Origin: Cladobotryum mycophilum
Lineage: Eukaryota > Ascomycota > Sordariomycetes > Hypocreales > Hypocreaceae
Length of the DNA: 64,000 nt
Direction: 5' to 3'
Assembly (NCBI GenBank): GCA_036429605.1
Contig: CM071591.1
Location: 372,001 to 436,000 of the forward strand
Positions 60,172 through 64,000 of the stretch are shown here, piece after piece. The notes under the pieces are model-generated. The model did not search any database and had not been told where the DNA came from. It saw only the letters and a list, made by a program, of their open reading frames with translations. Within the stretch, counting starts at the first letter, position 1. Each line of letters begins with the position of its first letter. Position numbers and translations under genes: made by a program.

Positions 60172-63107
60172 ATGTTGACTACATCTCCACTACATAACCA
60201 GGCCCCGCTCATGCACGAATCGAGGCCTGGTGACCGAACACCCGTCCATTATACCATGAAGACTCATACAAGGCCGTCCCCTGGACTGGCCAGCTCTCAT
60301 TCCCATTCTCATTCGCATGCTCGATCTCTATCGCAATCCTCTCGTACTGGAAAAGTCAACAAGTCTACTACGCCAGCATCATCTCCGTGGCCCCCTTATT
60401 CTGTTGGTCAGAACTACCCGCCAAAACATTCGCCCGTAAGGCCTCCTGAAATGCGAGCCCCGAGTCCAAACTATTTTGGACTTGTCGTAGAGTCGGGCCA
60501 TGATCCGCGCGATTCATCTGGCTTGGGAGGGGGCAATTGGAGCCCCTCGTCATCCATCAAGTCATTCGCAGCCGCTCTTCCAAAGCATGTCTCGCTTGAA
60601 TCTAACCCCGAATTCGAAGCCTTCAAGAGGCAGGCTGATCTCAACAGGGGCATGTCCTTTCCGCTACCAACTGCCCACTACACCCAACCGCTGGTAAATC
60701 CTGCGCCTGTCCGTCCTCGACCGCCAAGATGGCATACGCATGCCAGCGACACTAGCTCAGACACCTCCTTTACTCGTTCTCTGAAGATGGCAAAGGAGAG
60801 GCAGAGCGCCCGAATGGACGTCGATCAGGAAAGCCTTCACGATTCTGCCTATGTGTCATCTGATTCGAAAAGGAACTCTGAGTCGTCTCTATTCCCGCTG
60901 CAGATTACAAGTTTACCGAGATTTGAATCACCACAACCTATGAATCCCGCTCAGCAACGGACTAATCTCACAAGAGCCGAGGATAGAGACCCTCGCTTGT
61001 CACTGATGGAACACAGACCCGAACCACCATCTCCCAGGTTGATGGGCTCTGTACGCTCCGAGACTCTACCGCCCACGTTGGAGCCTGGACAGCCAGCCAT
61101 GATCTCCGGGCCGCAGCTCAAAGACTTGATGGAAATCGTCGACGAGGATCGAGTCCTGCTGCTGGACATTAGGTCGTCCCAAAATTTTGGGTTGTCTCGG
61201 ATACAGGGGGCGCTCAACATCTGCGTTCCAACCACCTTACTCAAGCGCGCCACGTGCAACATTGAAAAGCTGAAGCAATTCTTTCAAGGGGGCTCGGAAT
61301 TTAGCAAGATTGCCGCATGGCGAGACATGGAGTGGATCATTGTGTATGATGCTCAATCCTCGGACAAGAAGGATGCGGTGACGGCTCAAAACATGATTAA
61401 AAAGTTTACTAATGAGGGGTACACTGGAAATACCGGCATTCTTCGTGGAGGCTTTAATGCATTCCAGGGCTCGCACCCTGAGCTCGTCGATTATGCGTCT
61501 CTGGTTGAGAAGAGTGGCGACAAACCAAGCTGTGCGGCTCTGGGTGGTCTGTTCGCTCCCGTTATTGGTGGAGTGGTGCTGCCAACCACCGCCAATGCCT
61601 TCAATCCTTTCTTCTCCAATATTCGACAGAATATGGATCTGGCTGATGGAGTTGGCCAGTTGGACATCTCGTGGCCCAACGGCCTTGAACCACCAGCCCT
61701 CCCCTGTGGCTTCGCGACGCAGCCGCAAGATCCGATCATGGAAAAAAGGTGTCCGACAAGTTTTTGCATATTGAGCGCGAAGAGCAGAGTCGGATGAAGA
61801 GTGCCTATGCTGCCTTTAACCAAGGCAAGGCTGGTCTCAATAGGACGATCCAGCTGTCAGGTGTAGAAAAGGGGGCAAAAACCGGTACAAGGATATCCTC
61901 CCCTTTGAGCATGCTCGGGTCAGGCTACAGAATAAACCTGAAGGATCTTGTGACTATGTCAATGCTAGCCACCTCACCGCTTCGAGGAGTAATAAGCGAT
62001 ACATTGCTAGTCAGGGTCCTTTGCCGGATACTTTCGAGGTAAGTCCTAAACCCACCCACCCGCCATTGTCTTTAGAGTCGTGTTCTGATGTAGTTGTAGG
62101 ATTTTTGGTCAGTCGTTTGGGAGCAGGACGTCCGTGTCATTGTAATGTTGACGGCCGAGACCGAAGGCGGTCAGATGAAGTGTCATTCCTACTGGAAATC
62201 CCGCGAGTTTGGTCCCATCAGGCTGAGGCAACAGTCTGAGAAGAAGGTGTCTTTGGAGCTTGACAAAAGTAAACCCAGCAGCGCAAGCGAATTGAGTCGG
62301 AGGCGAGCGAATACGACAACCACCGTGGAGGGTTCGACGACCAACGGCCAGAGTCCTCAAGGGCAAGCTGAACCGCCATATGTCATTATCCGCACGTTTG
62401 CCATCTCTCATTCGGCCCACCCTTTCGCACCGCTTCGGGAGGTTACACACCTGCATTTCCCCTCTTGGCCCGACTTTGGAACTCCAGCACAGCCGTCCCA
62501 TCTCCTTGCGTTGGTGGAGCTTGCCAACGTAATACAACGCGCCGCCCTCCCGGTCGAAACCGCGTCGGTTGTCGGTTCCAGTAAGGCCGCTAGCGATGGC
62601 TTCCCTCTCACATGGTACGATGAGCCGGAGAAAGAGAGTGCAGCTCGGCCGATGCTGGTCCACTGCTCTGCAGGCTGCGGCCGAACTGGAACGTTTTGCA
62701 CGGTCGACAGTGTAATCGACATGCTGAAGCGCCACCGACTCGCAAAGGCATCCAAGGGACATTCATACTTTAACGGTATGGGAGGAGGCGACGTGTATAT
62801 GGCGGATTCTGATGATGCCATTTCTCCTCTTACCGAGAAAGAGATGAATGGCAAGCAGAGTGCGACACTCGAGAATGGCAAATCCGAGCCATCGAAATTG
62901 GATACAGCGTGGCTGAACGATGATTCAGTCGACCTAATTCAGAAGACAGTAGAGGACTTTAGGGAGCAAAGAATCAGTATGGTCCAAAGTCTACGACAGT
63001 TTGTGCTATGTTACGAGACGGTACTGGAATGGGTAAACAGGGTGAATGACCGGGGCACAACAGCACCTGGAGGAAGACGCCGAAGCGGCAGTCTCCTGGA
63101 AGCATGA
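60172..63107 (+). CDS. Rhodanese + tyrosine phosphatase (PTP2/PYP-like)
   Basis: A dual-module phosphatase like yeast PTP2/3 and fission yeast PYP1, which dephosphorylate MAP kinases. A disordered Ser/Pro/His-rich N-terminus of about 300 residues precedes a rhodanese domain (VLLLDIRSSQNFGLSRIQGA, then WIIVYDAQSS). The PTP domain has YVNASHLTASRSNKRYIASQ, the WPD loop FPSWPDFGTP and the P-loop HCSAGCGRTG. One intron, 62039-62099. The frame breaks in two runs, six A at 61742-61747 and five G at 61871-61875; one added base in each gives 958 aa with all domains in frame. The rhodanese loop has Asp where active rhodaneses have Cys, so that module is probably for binding. The start MLTTSP is the first ATG in frame. 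Confidence 0.9.
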
Positions 63108-64000
63108 TAGTGATTGAGGATTGCGCCAGCGCGGCGACGAGCAAGACGAATTACAGGGCGACGAACATGCATATGCAAGGGGTCGCACGCACGCACGCAC
63201 ACCGAATCACCAGAAACATAGCAAGCATCTCATCACATCGGTACATGAAAGGGTGACGAAAATGAGCAAAGAAAGTACATGGCGTTTGCTGGAAAGGGAT
63301 CATTTTGATTTTTTGCAGCATTGGAATCACGAGGATTGATGCATTCACGTAAGTTAAAAATTACAAAAAGCCAATAAATTGGCGCAACACGGGTTGGTTA
63401 TGGGAAATGACCATTGTGTTTGCATGACGAGGTGTATATATTCGTGTTACTATTCCGTATCCTCATTGTAATTGGCATCTGAATAGAGGATGCTTTGAGT
63501 CTTTTGAAATCTCGATTGTTAGATTGACTCTGCTGTTGTACGCATGTATGTGACAGTCATATACGCACATACACACACAGACAGCTTTTCTTCAGCATAC
63601 CTTGTCTTCTTTTATTTTAGCATTAAGCATCTATAGATGACTAGATATTTGAATATCACTGGTTCGAATCACTTCAATACGGACGCATGCGGCGGGAAGT
63701 GGGACGAGAGGTGTTGTGCATTTGCAGCCACCAGCAGCACAGCACCAGCAGCACCAGCATATGGAGAGATGCATGCACTCACAGGGCTGAAATGCCAGAT
63801 GAGGAACCTTGGGAAATGCAAGATGCTGCTGGGATGGAAATGCGCGTTATCCCATGCTGTTTCACGTTGTGGTTGGAATGCATGGGGTTGGGGATGTCTG
63901 AGGGCATCATCACTTGACTCGTATCATGTGCAACAAGATGGTGTATTATGTGATATTGATGACGAGGATGATGGTGAAACAAAAAAAAAAAAAAAAAAAA
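63108..64000. other. PTP 3' flank to window end
   Basis: No gene recognised. Contains ACGC and CAGCAC repeats and ends in an uninterrupted run of about 20 A, which may be a contig end or a simple repeat. Confidence 0.4.

Noticed and set aside
63981..64000. Terminal A-run as a polyadenylation tail of a retroposed gene
   Set aside because: No gene remnant precedes it; more likely a simple repeat or contig end.

Overview
The window is nuclear DNA of a filamentous ascomycete, most likely a Sordariomycete and plausibly Hypocreales. Genes are interrupted by short introns (about 45-200 nt, GT-AG, with CTAAC/CTGAC-type branch sites). The families present (HET domain, UstYa/DUF3328, LicD, DUF1989, Tad-like LINE ORF1) are typical of this group. 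The species cannot be named from sequence alone.

Region 1, about 1.0-10.0 kb, is the main point of interest: a candidate fungal RiPP (dikaritin/ustiloxin-type) gene cluster. Five complete UstYa-like (DUF3328) genes lie head-to-tail on the minus strand (2022-1001, 3756-2832, 5025-4155, 6511-5782, 8514-7582). Divergently, on the plus strand at 9308-9970, lies a small secreted precursor with nine Tyr-rich core motifs (YKSYF, YKNYF, YKSYD, YKNYV). Most are followed by KR or RR kexin sites. The predicted logic is secretion, kexin cleavage, and oxidative side-chain cyclisation of short YKxY(F/D/V) peptides by membrane-bound UstY proteins. The cluster may continue to the left of the window. No methyltransferase, tyrosinase, flavin oxygenase, S41 peptidase or transporter was found beside it.

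Region 2 starts with ADE2 (12324-10305, minus), a housekeeping gene bordering the cluster. An accessory, decayed stretch follows (about 12.9-19.1 kb): a small uncharacterised gene, an aminoglycoside-phosphotransferase-like pseudogene, an orphan LINE gag-like ORF1 with a 16-bp tandem repeat behind it, and a HET-domain gene.

Region 3, 20-64 kb, is mostly core genome: striatin (STRIPAK), tRNA-Asp, a LicD-family protein, MLH3, a low-complexity hypothetical protein, a small remnant, VPS11, a POF1/NMNAT-like nucleotidyltransferase, a monocarboxylate-type MFS transporter, a VNX1-like vacuolar cation/H+ exchanger, tRNA-Leu(UAA) with an intron, proteasome ATPase RPT6, a DUF1989 protein, 7.7 kb without a recognisable gene, and a rhodanese + tyrosine-phosphatase protein.

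Twelve reading-frame breaks fall in homopolymer runs of 4-6 bases, and each is repaired by one extra copy of the same base, including in core genes (striatin, MLH3, PTP). The simplest reading is systematic homopolymer under-calling in the assembly, so such breaks should not be taken as pseudogenisation. Exon boundaries were worked out by hand; spliced lengths are multiples of three in every gene model, after one added base where a break is noted.
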